From an uncultured Muribaculaceae bacterium (GTDB taxonomy: Bacteria; Bacteroidota; Bacteroidia; Bacteroidales; Muribaculaceae), in NCBI GenBank assembly GCA_910585285.1, contig CAJUDL010000014.1:1-64000 (forward strand): a DNA stretch of 64,000 bases, written 5' to 3'. A model generated the notes under the pieces. The model had not been told where the DNA came from and searched no databases. It saw nothing but the letters and a program-made list of their open reading frames with translations. Both the position numbers and the translations under genes were made by a program. Shown in pieces: positions 7,937-17,640 of this stretch (its first letter is position 1; every line of letters begins with the position of its first letter).

Positions 7937-8500
7937 ATGGTATTACCAGTATATTTATATGGTCATCCCGTGCTCCGCAAGGAGGCGGAAGATATTGAAC
8001 CTGACTATCCAGGTCTGGAGAAACTTATCAAGGACATGTGGGAAACAATGTATTTTGCGGAAGGCGTCGGTCTTGCAGCTCCGCAGATAGGCAAATCCAT
8101 CAGCCTCATTGTGATTGACGGCAGCGTTATGGCTGAAGACTTCCCTGAATGTAAAGATTCCAAAATGTGTCTTATCAATCCCGAGTTGGAAGTGATCGAA
8201 GACATGGAACCTATCGGGCGTAACGAAGGATGCCTTTCTCTCCCGGGAATGTCTGAAAACGTGAAACGTATCGAACACGTGCGTCTCAATTGGCTTGATG
8301 AGAATTTTGAAGAACACGAAAAAGAATTCACAGGCTTTCTTGCCCGTATCATTCAGCATGAGTATGATCATCTCCTAGGCACGGTCTACACCGACCATAT
8401 CTCCCCCATCCGCAAGCAGATGGTTCGTAACAAACTTAACAATCTGGCTCGCGGCAAAGTGAAATGCGACTATCGCACAGTATCCGCAAAATCACACTAA
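7937..8500 (+). CDS. def: Peptide deformylase
   Basis: Removes the formyl group from the N-terminal methionine of new proteins. The 187-residue protein shows all three metal-site motifs: GVGLAAPQIG (motif 1), EGCLSLPG with the Cys ligand (motif 2) and QHEYDHLLG with the two His ligands and catalytic Glu (motif 3). Length is normal. It lies between ruvX and ettA, all on the plus strand, with 22 bases to ettA, so def and ettA are probably co-transcribed. Confidence 0.97.
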   Translation: MVLPVYLYGHPVLRKEAEDIEPDYPGLEKLIKDMWETMYFAEGVGLAAPQIGKSISLIVIDGSVMAEDFPECKDSKMCLINPELEVIEDMEPIGRNEGCLSLPGMSENVKRIEHVRLNWLDENFEEHEKEFTGFLARIIQHEYDHLLGTVYTDHISPIRKQMVRNKLNNLARGKVKCDYRTVSAKSH

Positions 8501-8522
8501 TCATTAAGAAACAGTTAACAGT

Positions 8523-10211
8523 ATGGCTGACGATAAAAAAATAATTTTCTCAATGGTGGGCGTGAGCAAGATCATCCCCCCGCAGCGACAGATTCTCAAA
8601 AACATCTATCTGTCATTTTTCTACGGAGCGAAGATCGGCATAATCGGTCTCAATGGTTCAGGTAAGTCAACCCTCCTAAAGATTATTGCCGGCATAGATA
8701 AAAGTTATCAAGGCAATGTGGTCTTCTCCCCGGGATATAGCGTTGGCTATCTCGAACAGGAACCTAAGCTTGACCCGGAAAAGACCGTCAAGGAGGTTGT
8801 GCAGGAAGGTGTGCAACCTATCATGGATCTTTTGAAGGAATACGATGAAGTCAACAATGCTTTCGCGGATCCGGCTGTGCTCGAAGATCCTGACGCCATG
8901 GATAAGCTTATAGCCCGTCAGGCTGAGATACAAGATAAACTTGACGCCACTGATGCCTGGAACATCGACAATAAACTCGAACGCGCAATGGACGCTCTTC
9001 GTTGTCCGCCTGATGACAAAAAGATAGCTGTGCTTTCCGGAGGTGAAAAACGTCGTGTGGCTCTTTGCCGCCTGCTTCTTCAGCAACCTGACATCCTACT
9101 TCTGGACGAACCTACCAACCACCTGGATGCAGAGTCCATAGACTGGCTCGAACAGCATCTTCAGCAATATCCAGGTACTGTCATCGCGGTTACACACGAC
9201 CGTTATTTCCTTGACCACGTGGCAGGATGGATCCTCGAACTTGACCGAGGCGAGGGTATTCCATGGAAAGGTAATTACTCTTCATGGCTCGATCAGAAGA
9301 CACAACGCATGGCTCTGGAAGAGAAACAGGCAAGCAAACGTCGCAAGACACTTGAACGAGAGCTGGAATGGGTGCGCATGGCGCCTAAGGCTCGTCAGGC
9401 AAAAGGGAAAGCTCGTCTCTCAAGCTATGACCGCCTGATGAATGAAGACCAGAAAGAACGCGAAGAGAAACTGGAAATATATATTCCCAACGGACCGCGT
9501 CTTGGCAACAAGGTGATCGAAGCCAAACACCTCGCGAAAGCATACGATGACAAGGCTCTTTTCACAGACCTCAATTTCATGTTGCCGCCTAACGGCATTG
9601 TCGGTGTCATCGGACCTAACGGCGCGGGAAAAACAACTCTATTCCGTCTCATCATGGGGCAAGAAAAACAGGATGCCGGTGAGTTTGAGATTGGCGAGAC
9701 CGTAAAGATTGCGTATGTAGACCAGAACCACAAAGACCTGTCTCCGGAGAAGAGCGTATACGAAGTCATTTCTCAAGGTGTAGAATCCTTCCGCATGGGA
9801 GGCAGAGACATGAATGCACGCGCATATCTGAGTAAATTCAACTTCACGGGAGCCGATCAGGAAAAGAAAATCGGTGTGCTTTCCGGCGGAGAAAGAAACC
9901 GTCTGCATCTTGCTATGGCGCTTAAGGAGGAAGGAAACGTTCTTCTTCTCGACGAGCCCACCAACGATATCGATGTCAACACACTGCGAGCATTGGAAGA
10001 AGGTCTTGAGAACTTCGCCGGTTGCGCGGTGGTTGTCAGCCACGACCGTTGGTTCCTCGACCGTATCGCCACCCACATCCTTGCTTTTGAAGGCGACAGT
10101 CAGGTTACATTCTTTGAAGGATCATATTCCGAATATGAGGAATTCAAGAAGAAACGCGATGGAGGTCTCGACACTCCTCACCGCATCCGTTACCGCAAAC
10201 TCACAAAATAG
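8523..10211 (+). CDS. ettA: Energy-dependent translational throttle protein EttA (ABC-F)
   Basis: A 562-residue ABC-F ATPase with two nucleotide-binding domains and no membrane domain. The first has Walker A GLNGSGKST, signature LSGGEKRRVAL and LLLDEPTNHLD. The second has GPNGAGKTT, LSGGERNRLHL and LLLDEPTNDID. Between them lies the charged linker that contacts the ribosome, and the arm region sits within domain one. EttA binds the ribosomal E site and gates entry into elongation according to energy state. Length and linker fit EttA rather than Uup. The CHAT gene follows after 22 bases. Confidence 0.95.
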   Translation: MADDKKIIFSMVGVSKIIPPQRQILKNIYLSFFYGAKIGIIGLNGSGKSTLLKIIAGIDKSYQGNVVFSPGYSVGYLEQEPKLDPEKTVKEVVQEGVQPIMDLLKEYDEVNNAFADPAVLEDPDAMDKLIARQAEIQDKLDATDAWNIDNKLERAMDALRCPPDDKKIAVLSGGEKRRVALCRLLLQQPDILLLDEPTNHLDAESIDWLEQHLQQYPGTVIAVTHDRYFLDHVAGWILELDRGEGIPWKGNYSSWLDQKTQRMALEEKQASKRRKTLERELEWVRMAPKARQAKGKARLSSYDRLMNEDQKEREEKLEIYIPNGPRLGNKVIEAKHLAKAYDDKALFTDLNFMLPPNGIVGVIGPNGAGKTTLFRLIMGQEKQDAGEFEIGETVKIAYVDQNHKDLSPEKSVYEVISQGVESFRMGGRDMNARAYLSKFNFTGADQEKKIGVLSGGERNRLHLAMALKEEGNVLLLDEPTNDIDVNTLRALEEGLENFAGCAVVVSHDRWFLDRIATHILAFEGDSQVTFFEGSYSEYEEFKKKRDGGLDTPHRIRYRKLTK

Positions 10212-10233
10212 CCCTAATCCTCTCCTCAAATTA

Positions 10234-13200
10234 ATGATAAAATCTTTTGAAAAATATGCAAGGCATGCATGGTTGATACTCATACTATGCATGTCTTGCT
10301 TTTATATTAATGCTTCTGACCCTGCCGATCTTGAAACGCAGGGAGATGTCATAGCCGGAAGGAAACTCGCTCAGTTTAAGGCGATAGATTACTATTTACC
10401 TTGTTTCAGACTTTACAAAGACAAGGAATCCAAATCTCGAATTCTTGAAAAGACAGCCTCATTACTTGAGCGACAAAACTTTTTAGCGAAAAATACAGCT
10501 GTTAAAATAGATTCACTAATAGACGAAGCTTTACCTAAATTTTCCAAGAATCCTTCATTCCTTCTTCCTCTGATGGAAGAGAGAGTGCTCAAAACCACAC
10601 CGGGATCTGCAGAAATGAAGGAACGTCACAAAAATCTACTCTTAAAGATTTTTGAGATACGTAAGAAACAAAATATCGCACATGACTTGAAATATGAGAA
10701 GCTGCTTCGCTCCTACTTTAAACTTATCCAATATGAAAACAACATCAATCCGGATGAGAAGATAAAAGTATTTGACGACCTTTGGCAAACTTATCTGGCA
10801 AATAGAAACACCAATGATCCTGCTGACCTTGCTCTTTTAAGGTCCGGATGCCGGCTCATGTCGAGCAGCAGGCACTATGAGGAGGAAGCAAGACTATGGG
10901 AGGAAATGAGAACCCTGCAAAAGGGAATCTCCGGTATGTCTGAAGACGACAGAAATTCGACACTATTCAATCTCGCATATGCATGCACCAACCATGCAAA
11001 AAAACTCTTGAATGAACAAGCAGACACCCTGTCAGCAATGAATTGCGTAAGCAAGACGCTTGAGCATCTTGGGAAAGTGGAAGGTAAAGAAAACAAAGCC
11101 TACATCCATGTTCTTGACACATACATCAGTATTCTTGGCAATGATTCCCCTGAAGTCATACCCTATCTCAAGGAATCAGTTGCATTGAAAGAAAATTTAT
11201 ATGGCATTGAATCTGATGAATACAGGGTTACCAAAGAATATCTTTCGGATGTAGAAAATAAACTGAACCCTAAGACAATCTTATCTGACGATGTCTTAGA
11301 TATGTGCAATACCGACGAAATTTCTTCATTATCGACAAAAATCAGTATACTCGATAGAAATGCACGATACGCGGAAGTTGTGAAGGAATGCGATAAACTG
11401 ATTGATAAGATTGTCAGGAGCTATAACGCCAATTCAATATCCAATTCTATAGAATTAACGTCTGAACTTACAGCGGCATCTCTTCATACTTTGACAGCAT
11501 ACAACGAACTTGGACGTAAAGATGATATTATCCGGTTTGGCAAAGGTTTCTGTTCCAACTCTAATATCCCTCTATCCATCCGGAGGATGGTTCTCTCTTT
11601 TGCCATTGCATTTTCAGCAGATTCCAATCTGCCACTTGAAGATATCAACAGGCTTATTGATGAAAATGTCACACTTCTGAGAGATTCAAACGAACCTGTA
11701 GCGGCAGAAGACAGAAGAAAAGATGAATTGAAAGCATCTGCACTGCTTATAAAAGGACACACGTCAGATGCCATAATGTCAATACGCAATCTCATCGACA
11801 ACATTGCATCCAATGAGAATACAAGCCAAGAACTGATCGACAAACAAATTGCCTTATTAAACATATATACCGAAATATGCTCTTATCTCACAGATGATTA
11901 CGAAACTGCCACCGCTCAAAATGACATATGTCTGAAGCTGCTGGAGAAGATACCTGACTACAAGACGCTCAAGGAGTATCTTTCCTTATTGTGCCGGAAG
12001 GTTAAATACTATGATTCCGACAGAAATTATAAAGGTGTTCTGGAATTATGCGCGGAAATAGATAAAATCTCAGGAAATACTCCTGAATCTATCGACAAAT
12101 TTTATAGTAACAATTCCATGTACACTCTCTTCAACACATATGCCTGTGACCTAAATTTATCCATTCTCACGGATATCAAACTCAGAGCTATGTGCAATCT
12201 TGGTAAACGGAATGATGCAAATGACGTTGCCGACAAAACTGCCAATGAAGCTATCAATACAGTTTTGTTTTCTCTCGAAAATCTCGAATCCCGCAATCTG
12301 GATGCGATAGCCCGCAATTTAAAGATATATAACGACCGCATGGCGAATGTTGCCATATCTATGGGTTGCGACAGCACTTTGATCAAGTATTTTAATTTTA
12401 CTTTGCTATATAAGCAAGCGTTTCTCACAGCCGAGAACCTTCTGCGCTTACAGATACGCGAATCAGGCGACAGCAAACTGATCGAAAGTCTTCAACGTCT
12501 CGATAGCGTTCGCAGCCTTATTGCCGACAGATTGAAAACGGGACTGCCTATCGAGAATATCAAATTAGAGGAACTTCAATTACAGCGATACCTTTCAGAG
12601 CATTCAAAGGTCTATGGAGACTATCTCAAAACCATCAGGCTGACATGGGAAGACGTCAAGAACACACTCTCTCCGAATGATATTGTGGTTGAATTCATTG
12701 AATATTCTTCATATCTGGATAACAAGAGTCACATAGTGGCTCTTGTGCTCAGGCACGACTGGAAAGCACCAAAGATCATAGATTTGTTCCCGGTATCCGA
12801 AATTCCGACAAATCCTTACAAAGATAAGACATTCTCTCTTATGTGCTGGGATAAATTACTCCCGTTTTTTAAGAATGTCCAGAATATATACTTCTCTCCT
12901 GCCGGTGAATTATATGGCATCAACATTGAATCATTACCTACTCCTCGCAATGAAGGTTTATTATCATACCATTATAATATTTACCGTCTATCATCTTCCA
13001 GAGAGCTTGCAAAGATTAAAAACAACAATCCAATGAATAATGGATATGCGGCAATCTACGGTGGAATAAATTACAATGCATCTCGTGACGCTCTTGTAAG
13101 CGAAACTACAAATCTTGCTAATGGCAAACCGGCAGACAGATGTCCCGATGATCTGCTTTCAGAGATTCGCGGAGTGAAGAAAAGAATCAGCTATCTTCCG

Positions 13201-13833
13201 GGCACAAAGACGGAGGCTTACAGCATAAGAACTATTCTTGAAGAATCTAAAACAGGTTTGATTCCACTATTATTCTCAGGTGATTCTGCCACTGAATCAT
13301 CTTTCAAATCATACTCAGGGAAGAATCTTCAGTTAGCGCATATCGCCACACACGGATTCTACATTAGTGGCAAGACATCGGCAAATGATGAAGAGAATCT
13401 GACTCTTTCGAGATCCGGTTTACTATTTTCGGGTGCTGAAAAGACATTGTCGGCAAAAGACAGCATTCCCTACAACATGGAAGACGGAATACTCACGGCA
13501 GGAGAGATATCCACTCTTGATCTCAGAAATCTTAGACTCGTGGTGCTTAGTGCCTGTCAAACTGCTTTGGGAGAGATACGTGGAGATGGTGTGTTTGGGC
13601 TACAGAGAGGTTTCAAAAAAGCCGGAGCAGGAAGCATATTGATGTCCTTATGGAAAGTTGATGATGAAGCTACCGGCAAACTGATGACTGAATTTTACAA
13701 GAATCTGAGCGACGGAATGTCAAAATACGATGCTCTTGAAAAAGCGAAACGGAGCATACGCTCCGTTTCAGAAAAAGGTTGGGATGATCCCCGCTATTGG
13801 GGCGCCTTCATCCTTCTTGATGGTATTGAATGA
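10234..13833 (+). CDS. Exported CHAT-domain peptidase with TPR-like repeats
   Basis: The start is the ATG at 10234; the frame is open further upstream, but that part lies inside ettA. The product has 1199 residues. Residues 1-29 contain a hydrophobic segment that looks like a signal peptide. Residues about 30-900 are helical, with TPR-like pairs seen as repeated short helix patterns. The C-terminus from about 950 is a CHAT domain, a caspase-fold peptidase, with the likely catalytic pair His1040 (IATHGFY) and Cys1108 (LSACQTALG) and the typical ending GWDDPRYWGAFIL. Both catalytic residues are present, so it may be active. The substrate is unknown. A signal peptide would place it outside the cytoplasm, unlike most CHAT effectors. 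Confidence 0.85.
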   Translation: MIKSFEKYARHAWLILILCMSCFYINASDPADLETQGDVIAGRKLAQFKAIDYYLPCFRLYKDKESKSRILEKTASLLERQNFLAKNTAVKIDSLIDEALPKFSKNPSFLLPLMEERVLKTTPGSAEMKERHKNLLLKIFEIRKKQNIAHDLKYEKLLRSYFKLIQYENNINPDEKIKVFDDLWQTYLANRNTNDPADLALLRSGCRLMSSSRHYEEEARLWEEMRTLQKGISGMSEDDRNSTLFNLAYACTNHAKKLLNEQADTLSAMNCVSKTLEHLGKVEGKENKAYIHVLDTYISILGNDSPEVIPYLKESVALKENLYGIESDEYRVTKEYLSDVENKLNPKTILSDDVLDMCNTDEISSLSTKISILDRNARYAEVVKECDKLIDKIVRSYNANSISNSIELTSELTAASLHTLTAYNELGRKDDIIRFGKGFCSNSNIPLSIRRMVLSFAIAFSADSNLPLEDINRLIDENVTLLRDSNEPVAAEDRRKDELKASALLIKGHTSDAIMSIRNLIDNIASNENTSQELIDKQIALLNIYTEICSYLTDDYETATAQNDICLKLLEKIPDYKTLKEYLSLLCRKVKYYDSDRNYKGVLELCAEIDKISGNTPESIDKFYSNNSMYTLFNTYACDLNLSILTDIKLRAMCNLGKRNDANDVADKTANEAINTVLFSLENLESRNLDAIARNLKIYNDRMANVAISMGCDSTLIKYFNFTLLYKQAFLTAENLLRLQIRESGDSKLIESLQRLDSVRSLIADRLKTGLPIENIKLEELQLQRYLSEHSKVYGDYLKTIRLTWEDVKNTLSPNDIVVEFIEYSSYLDNKSHIVALVLRHDWKAPKIIDLFPVSEIPTNPYKDKTFSLMCWDKLLPFFKNVQNIYFSPAGELYGINIESLPTPRNEGLLSYHYNIYRLSSSRELAKIKNNNPMNNGYAAIYGGINYNASRDALVSETTNLANGKPADRCPDDLLSEIRGVKKRISYLPGTKTEAYSIRTILEESKTGLIPLLFSGDSATESSFKSYSGKNLQLAHIATHGFYISGKTSANDEENLTLSRSGLLFSGAEKTLSAKDSIPYNMEDGILTAGEISTLDLRNLRLVVLSACQTALGEIRGDGVFGLQRGFKKAGAGSILMSLWKVDDEATGKLMTEFYKNLSDGMSKYDALEKAKRSIRSVSEKGWDDPRYWGAFILLDGIE

Positions 13834-13886
13834 TCAAATAGATTCCTCCAAAAATTAAGGAAAGAATTTAACCAAACAAGTTTGTA

Positions 13887-14774
13887 TTATACTAATTTGA
13901 TCCATTGATCGCGATCGCCGGGAAGCAGATCAATCACCGGAATCTCAATCATGGTGTAGCAACCGGGATTGAGACGGAATGTAGCTCTGGCACAAGCCAC
14001 AAGAATCTGCGCTGTCAATGCCGGGTTATTGATAGCCATATCGAATTCAAAGCGTTGGCTATGTGTTTTGCCCGACACCCCTTTGCGAACCATATGCACA
14101 CCATGACCCACATCCTTAAGAGCATCCACACTCTCTACTGCCATAACATGAGTTTCATCAGAAGCAAAATATGGATCTTCCTTTATGCTCTTCGCCACAT
14201 CCGCAAGTTCATAGCCGGGAAGCAGCTCCACATATACCATCCGGCGGTGAATACCGGTACCCAGAGGAATTGTCATTGACAACGCATTCTTGACTCCTTC
14301 CTTGGATTTAACGGCAACTGTGTGTCCCATACTCATGCCGGGACCAAAGTTTGTATATGTGATTCCCTTGGGAGCGATTGCTTCAAAAAGTGTACGGACA
14401 ATTGAATCGCTGCCCGGATCCCAACCGGCGGAAAGCACACTGACTGCATTCCCCGCTTTAGCTTCTTTGTCGAGTCGTTTGCGAAGCTCGGGTATCTGAC
14501 CATGGATATCAAATGAATCCACAGTATTGATTCCCATTGCAAGAATCTCTTTGGCATGTTCTTCAACACTTCGTGTAGGAGTGGCAAGGATTGCCACATC
14601 GACATCCTTAAGTTCCTTTATCGATCCTACCACAGGGATATCGGCAGGGATGCTATCCCTGTCTGCAGGGTTACGACGCACAATGCCTGCAATCTCAAAA
14701 TCCGGAGCTGCCTCTATTGCCTCAAGAGAGTAGCGTCCGATATTGCCATATCCTACAATTGCTATTCTTTTCAT
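13887..14774 (-). CDS. ddh: meso-Diaminopimelate D-dehydrogenase
   Basis: A 295-residue NADPH-dependent enzyme that makes meso-diaminopimelate in one step from tetrahydrodipicolinate and ammonium, feeding lysine and peptidoglycan synthesis. The N-terminal Rossmann motif is IAIVGYGNIGRYS. SAGWDPGSDSIVRTLFEA and the NFGPGMSMGHTVAVK region match the substrate domain. It follows an OmpA-like gene after 39 bases and probably belongs to the murA-containing envelope unit. Its use of free ammonium fits well with a urease-positive cell, though that link is inference. Confidence 0.93.
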   Translation of the reverse strand: MKRIAIVGYGNIGRYSLEAIEAAPDFEIAGIVRRNPADRDSIPADIPVVGSIKELKDVDVAILATPTRSVEEHAKEILAMGINTVDSFDIHGQIPELRKRLDKEAKAGNAVSVLSAGWDPGSDSIVRTLFEAIAPKGITYTNFGPGMSMGHTVAVKSKEGVKNALSMTIPLGTGIHRRMVYVELLPGYELADVAKSIKEDPYFASDETHVMAVESVDALKDVGHGVHMVRKGVSGKTHSQRFEFDMAINNPALTAQILVACARATFRLNPGCYTMIEIPVIDLLPGDRDQWIKLV

Positions 14775-14813
14775 TGTTTTCGGGTAATATATTTATTTTG
14801 TAACTTCTCAAAA

Positions 14814-15473
14814 TCAGAATACTATTCTCCCCTTCTTCGCCTGTTCGAGCATTTTCTTTCCGGGAACAAGATAAACCTCAAGACGACGATTTTTCTCTCT
14901 ATTCGTCAAGGAATTGTTTTCCACTAAAGGCATATCGTCGCCATAAGCATAGGAGAAGAGATAACGCGTGTCGCAACCCTCCTTGACAAACCAGTCGAAC
15001 AATGCAGTGGAACGTTCTTCCGTGATATGCTCACGATATTTCTCCGAACCCGTGTTGTCGGTATGCATTACAAGCAGGACCCGATACATATCAGGCTCCC
15101 GCAGGTAGCGTTTCAGAGGCGCAAGCAGCGTAGTCGCATCTTTTCTCACTTCAACTTCGTTGGGAGAGAAAAGCTTGGAAGCAGGAATTGTGACAAGAAG
15201 CACCTCTTTATTACGATAGGTCTCGACCATTGAGGAATTTTTCGCATTGTATTCCTTGTTATAAAGACGTGTTCTACCCTCCTTCTCCTGAAACTTGCGT
15301 ATAAGATCCGCACTCTTCCCGTCAAGCTCCACGCTGTTTATCATCTCGCGGAATGACAATTCATCAAGGGCATCTATACGCTGCAACGGAGTCTCCCCGG
15401 CAGCGCAAAGAGCCGGCAAGAAAACCGAGGCTACGAGACAGCTCTTAAAAAACGTCCTCAATCGATTCCTCAT
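14814..15473 (-). CDS. OmpA-family C-terminal domain protein, exported
   Basis: The start is taken at the ATG at 15473, giving 219 residues that begin with a clean signal peptide (MRNRLRTFF, hydrophobic core, ALCAAG). An in-frame ATG at 15494 would add seven residues in front of the signal. Residues from about 100 to the end look like an OmpA/MotB peptidoglycan-binding domain: LKRYLREPDMYRVLLVMHTDNTGSEKYREHITEERSTAL, then NREKNRRLEVYLVP. It is probably periplasmic and held to peptidoglycan; no beta-barrel is present. It overlaps the upstream small acidic gene by 29 bases in another frame. The murA and ddh neighbours fit an envelope role. Confidence 0.78.
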   Translation of the reverse strand: MRNRLRTFFKSCLVASVFLPALCAAGETPLQRIDALDELSFREMINSVELDGKSADLIRKFQEKEGRTRLYNKEYNAKNSSMVETYRNKEVLLVTIPASKLFSPNEVEVRKDATTLLAPLKRYLREPDMYRVLLVMHTDNTGSEKYREHITEERSTALFDWFVKEGCDTRYLFSYAYGDDMPLVENNSLTNREKNRRLEVYLVPGKKMLEQAKKGRIVF

Positions 15474-15765
15474 ATTCAAGTTCTCCTTTAACAATCATGT
15501 CAATGTCGGCAGGATCCATCACAATTTCGCCATCCTTCTTTATCTCCTTGGCTACATATGCCGTGAGCTTGGCTACATCAAGTTCTTCCTCTTCCGTGAC
15601 TCCGGCATCTATCTTCAGATAACCGTTTCTCTCATACCAATCCCAGATAATATCTATCACGTAGAGTATTTCATCGTCATCATAACGTTCGCTCACTTCC
15701 TGAGGAAGAGTGGCACGGATGAATTTTATAGCGTCATCCTCGTCATATTTCATCAATTCACTCAT
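15445..15765 (-). CDS. Conserved small acidic protein, function unknown
   Basis: A 106-residue soluble protein, strongly acidic, without signal peptide or membrane segment. It contains a DEILYVIDIIWDWYERNGYL segment and looks mostly helical. I recognise the general type as a conserved Bacteroidales protein that sits beside rimM, but know of no function. It lies 12 bases after rimM and overlaps the next gene by 29 bases, so it is surely co-expressed with them. Confidence 0.75.
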   Translation of the reverse strand: MSELMKYDEDDAIKFIRATLPQEVSERYDDDEILYVIDIIWDWYERNGYLKIDAGVTEEEELDVAKLTAYVAKEIKKDGEIVMDPADIDMIVKGELEYEESIEDVF

Positions 15766-15777
15766 AGCTTTTCCTGT

Positions 15778-16314
15778 TTATTCCTCTTTACGGTTAAGCG
15801 TAATCAACCCTTCAGGCAAAGAGGTATGAATCTCTTTATTTTCCTCATCTATATTGATAATAAAATCATCGACAAGAGGAATATAGATTTCCTCTTCTTC
15901 CGGTGTCTTGACAACCATCAGTTCATTTTCTGTCGAATCATCTATATATTCCAATATTCCAATTTCACCGAAATGGGTGTCGACAACCTTGAATCCCTCA
16001 AGATCGTCTTCATACATCACATCTCCTACATATTCCTGCAAAACATCCTTGGGTACGGATATGGAACTGTTGACCAGTTCGGTAGCATCTTCCACGGTAT
16101 CCACACCCTCAAGCTTTATGAGAAATGAAGTGGCACCCTTTGGACGGATGGATTCTGCATAATACGGCACCGGAATGCCATCGGTCTCTATCACCAGAGG
16201 ATTTCCATCCTCAACATATTCCTCCGGAATATCAAGGATAGCATTCAGTTCTCCCTTCAACGCATGGGTTCTCTGGAACTTTCCTATCTCTATAAGATTA
16301 TTCTTATCAATCAT
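15778..16314 (-). CDS. rimM: Ribosome maturation factor RimM
   Basis: Assists 30S head assembly by binding S19 and 16S rRNA. The 178-residue protein has the RimM N-terminal barrel (IEIGKFQRTHALKGELNA, then a variable strand region) and a PRC-barrel C-terminus with EEEIYIPLVDDFIINID. Length is typical. It is 12 bases downstream of murA, and the two are often adjacent in Bacteroidales. Confidence 0.92.
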   Translation of the reverse strand: MIDKNNLIEIGKFQRTHALKGELNAILDIPEEYVEDGNPLVIETDGIPVPYYAESIRPKGATSFLIKLEGVDTVEDATELVNSSISVPKDVLQEYVGDVMYEDDLEGFKVVDTHFGEIGILEYIDDSTENELMVVKTPEEEEIYIPLVDDFIINIDEENKEIHTSLPEGLITLNRKEE

Positions 16315-16326
16315 TCCCGTCGATTA

Positions 16327-17640
16327 TCAATCATCTATTCTAATGATTTTTGCTCCAAGTCGGTTCAGCCGAAGATCAATATTTTCATATCCACGGTCGA
16401 TTTGTCCAATATTCTGGATCTTGCTTGTGCCTTTCGCCCCCATCGCAGCTATAAGCATCGCGATACCGGCACGAATATCCGGTGAAACCATATCTGTGGC
16501 TCGAAGGCAATTGAAATGGCCCGAACCGATCACGACAGCCCTGTGAGGATCACATAATATGATGCGCGCGCCCATATCCAAAAGTTTGTCGACAAAGAAA
16601 AGTCGACTTTCAAACATCTTCTGATGTATCAATACACTTCCTCGCGCCTGCGTACAAACCACGAGAAAAATACTTATCAAGTCAGGAGAAAGCCCGGGCC
16701 ACGGCGCATCCGCAATCGTCAGCGTTGATCCGTCTATGAAATTCTCTATCTCATATATCTCCTTCTGATCTATACGTATGTCATCACCCTCTATCTGAAG
16801 ATGAATACCTATCCTTTCAAAAATCTCGGGCATAAGACCGAGATCCTTGACTCCGACATTCTTCAGCAAGAGATTCGATCCGGTCATCGCCGCCATACCG
16901 ATGAAGCTTCCGACTTCGATCATATCGGGAAGGAGACGATGTTGTGTGCCGCCAAGGTGTTTTTTTCCATGAATTGTCAGAAGATTTGAACCAATTCCAT
17001 CTATCTCAGCACCCATGCGGCAAAGCATCTTACAAAGCTGCTGTATATACGGCTCGCAAGCGGCGTTATAAATAGTAGTGGCACCTTCAGCAAGAACAGC
17101 TGCCATTACTATATTCGCAGTTCCTGTGATCGAAGCCTCGTCAAGAAGCATGTAATCTCCGTGAAGTCCTTCTGGAGCAGATATGCGATACAATCCCACT
17201 TCTGTAGCATATTCAAACCTGGCGCCGAGTTTCTGAAGACCGAAGAAATGAGTGTCAAGACGACGACGGCCGATTTTGTCACCACCGGGTTTAGGAAGCA
17301 CTGCCTGTCCGAAGCGGGCAACAAGCGGACCAAGTATCATCACGGATCCTCTTAAGGAGGCTGCCTTCTTTCGGTATTCAGGAGTTTGAATATAATTTAT
17401 ATCGATCGCATCAGCCTGAAATTCACAGGTAGATTCATCAATATAATTTACTTTCACCCCCATCTCTGCAAGAAGATTGATGAGATTTGTCACGTCAAGA
17501 ATGCGTGGAAGGTTCGAAATAGTCACTTTCTCGTCGGTGAGAACTGTGGCACATATCACCTCCAACGCTTCGTTCTTGGCTCCCTTGGGACTGATCTCGC
17601 CACATAGACGATGTCCTCCTTCTACTATAAAACTACTCAT
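16327..17640 (-). CDS. murA: UDP-GlcNAc 1-carboxyvinyltransferase, Asp-type active site
   Basis: First committed step of peptidoglycan synthesis: transfers enolpyruvate from PEP to UDP-GlcNAc. The 437-residue protein shows GAKNEALEVI at the N-terminus and the catalytic loop PKPGGDKIGRRRLDTHF. The loop position that is Cys115 in E. coli is Asp121 here (codon 17280-17278). Enzymes with Asp at this site remain active but are not alkylated by fosfomycin, so intrinsic fosfomycin insensitivity is expected. It overlaps DUF4290 by 4 bases and is followed closely by rimM. Confidence 0.96.
   Translation of the reverse strand: MSSFIVEGGHRLCGEISPKGAKNEALEVICATVLTDEKVTISNLPRILDVTNLINLLAEMGVKVNYIDESTCEFQADAIDINYIQTPEYRKKAASLRGSVMILGPLVARFGQAVLPKPGGDKIGRRRLDTHFFGLQKLGARFEYATEVGLYRISAPEGLHGDYMLLDEASITGTANIVMAAVLAEGATTIYNAACEPYIQQLCKMLCRMGAEIDGIGSNLLTIHGKKHLGGTQHRLLPDMIEVGSFIGMAAMTGSNLLLKNVGVKDLGLMPEIFERIGIHLQIEGDDIRIDQKEIYEIENFIDGSTLTIADAPWPGLSPDLISIFLVVCTQARGSVLIHQKMFESRLFFVDKLLDMGARIILCDPHRAVVIGSGHFNCLRATDMVSPDIRAGIAMLIAAMGAKGTSKIQNIGQIDRGYENIDLRLNRLGAKIIRIDD

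Noticed and set aside
9874..10233. Upstream extension of the CHAT frame into ettA
   Set aside because: This part lies wholly within the ettA coding region in another frame. The signal-peptide-like start at 10234 fits better.
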